This document shows, piece by piece, positions 63,265 to 64,000 of a stretch of 64,000 nucleotides of DNA. The stretch is from Kribbella sp. CA-293567 (GTDB lineage: Bacteria > Actinomycetota > Actinomycetes > Propionibacteriales > Kribbellaceae), in the NCBI RefSeq assembly GCF_027627575.1, contig NZ_CP114065.1, positions 4,960,001 through 5,024,000 on the forward strand. Reading direction: 5' to 3'. The first letter of the stretch is position 1. Every line of letters starts with the position of its first letter. The notes below the pieces were generated by a model that searched no databases, was not told where the DNA came from, and saw only the letters and a program-made list of their open reading frames with translations. A program made the translations under genes and the position numbers.

Positions 63265-64000
63265 CTACAGCTCCAGGGCTGTGGTGATCACCTTGCGGCC
63301 GTAGGGGACAGCGGCTTTGGCGTCGGCGATGGTGAAGGTTTCGGGTTTGCCGGCGCGGTGGTCGAGGCAGCGGTTGAGGAGATCGCACCACTCGGGGAAG
63401 GCGATCAGGGCGTGTTCGCCGGCGCGGGTCTTGGAGATGATGTTGCCGGTGGCAAGGAGTGCGTGCAGACGCGGTACGCCGAGTATCACCCAAGGCAGCA
63501 GCCAGTCGGCCACCGGCTCCTCGTCGGCAACCCCGGCGGTGTTCGTCTCCAGCTGGTCGAACTGCGAGGTCCAGTAGGTCTTGAGGTTGTCGCGGGTGAA
63601 CGCTTCCAGTGCCTCCTGGTCGTCGTGCACGACCAGGTCGGACGCAGTACGGACGGCGAGCGCCTGGCGAGCCAGCTCCGACCACAGCACCGGCGACACC
63701 GGGCCACCGAGCGGCGCTTCCTTGAAGACTCCGTCGAGGGTGAAGACCACCGGCTTGCTCGGGTCGGGTGGCGCCGCGAGCTCGGCGGCGGTCAGGTAGG
63801 TGACGTCAAAAGCGGGGGCCAAGGGCAACTGCTCGTGCACGGACCGCGCCGCGGAGGCGTCCGGCAGCGGCGCGGCCACCACGACGACACCGTCGATATC
63901 GCTGTGTCCCGGCCGGAAGTCACCGAGCGGCACCGAGCCGGTGAGGTAGAGCCCGGTCACCTGCCCCGGCAGTGCCTCGTCGATCAGCTCCAGGTACCGC
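63265..64000 (-). CDS. Aminoglycoside nucleotidyltransferase-like protein (AadA/DUF4111 type), 5' end beyond the window
   Basis: At least 245 codons; the frame continues past position 64000 with YLELIDEALPGQ, so the start is outside. The nucleotidyltransferase motif GSVPLGDFRPGHSDIDGVVV (GSx8-10DxD) and an all-helical C-terminal DUF4111-like domain (LPWVILGVPRLHALLATG, FPEWCDLLNRCLDHR) are present. Members adenylylate streptomycin/spectinomycin, but chromosomal homologues often lack known targets. Resistance is not claimed. GTG 63960 is an internal start candidate. Confidence 0.75.
   Translation of the reverse strand, partial: RYLELIDEALPGQVTGLYLTGSVPLGDFRPGHSDIDGVVVVAAPLPDASAARSVHEQLPLAPAFDVTYLTAAELAAPPDPSKPVVFTLDGVFKEAPLGGPVSPVLWSELARQALAVRTASDLVVHDDQEALEAFTRDNLKTYWTSQFDQLETNTAGVADEEPVADWLLPWVILGVPRLHALLATGNIISKTRAGEHALIAFPEWCDLLNRCLDHRAGKPETFTIADAKAAVPYGRKVITTALEL

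Overview
The window is a 64 kb piece of a high-GC actinobacterial chromosome. WhiB, GlnE, a mycobacterial-type adenosine kinase, GlnA2, a two-domain NAD synthetase, IdeR-type and LacI/TetR-type control sites and many apparently leaderless genes all point to Actinomycetota. The mix (RICIN-lectin secreted glycanase, GH78 rhamnosidase, Pnkp/Hen1 RNA repair, glnE-glnA2, panB) fits a soil member of Propionibacteriales such as Kribbella. The genus is inferred from gene content, not proven. I see no rRNA, tRNA, CRISPR array, insertion sequence or prophage.

Layout. 1-4.3 kb: secreted or cell-wall enzymes, a peptidoglycan amidase with an Asp-Pro-Thr tail and a ricin-lectin beta-helix enzyme, separated by tandem repeats. 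4.3-10.7 kb: MazG-like protein, an O-methyltransferase/ABC transporter operon, adenosine kinase, and a TetR/SnoaL divergent pair with an aldo/keto reductase. 10.7-14.6 kb: the RNA-repair pair hen1-pnkp, with hen1 broken by one extra base. 14.6-21.2 kb: a small-protein operon behind a structured leader, GTP cyclohydrolase I and its divergent regulator, a YbaK deacylase, an epoxide hydrolase, a LacI regulator and a quinone reductase/TetR pair. 21.2-25.7 kb: phospholipase C and DAHP synthase, the latter behind an aromatic-rich leader peptide and terminator. 25.7-32.3 kb: a CarH-like B12 regulator, WhiB3/WhiD-like protein, an ECF sigma/zinc-finger-Asp23/Asp23 operon, a dehalogenase-like hydrolase and a TauE/SafE transporter behind a cysteine leader peptide. 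This part also holds several repeat families.

32.3-36.3 kb is a tightly overlapping operon (FAD oxidoreductase, DUF1365, cyclopropane-fatty-acid-type methyltransferase, SDR) behind a perfect 20-bp palindrome, probably lipid remodelling under stress or light. 36.4-39.1 kb is an alpha-L-rhamnosidase. 39-47.1 kb carries trmB, glnE and glnA2 with a frameshifted PQQ-propeller protein between them. 47.2-52.3 kb holds a DCC/HTTM membrane module, an ArsR-type regulator with a divergent dienelactone hydrolase, and a DUF418 membrane protein. 52.3-58.1 kb is nadE followed by panB, whose reading frame carries an in-frame disordered extension of about 1,030 residues. 58-64 kb has an aldo/keto reductase, a NUDIX enzyme, an iron-box-controlled cysteine-rich miniprotein, a metal/cobalamin-binding protein, a histone-H1-like protein, a SPOR-like miniprotein, methionine aminopeptidase, a GNAT remnant, a short GNAT and a nucleotidyltransferase cut by the window edge.

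The most unusual items are the giant PanB extension, the aromatic attenuator before DAHP synthase, a structured RNA that can hide the ribosome site of a 29-codon gene, the iron-regulated miniprotein, a 43-bp dispersed repeat, a nested 21-bp inverted repeat, and two single-base frameshifts in homopolymers (hen1 and the PQQ gene) that may be real or assembly errors.
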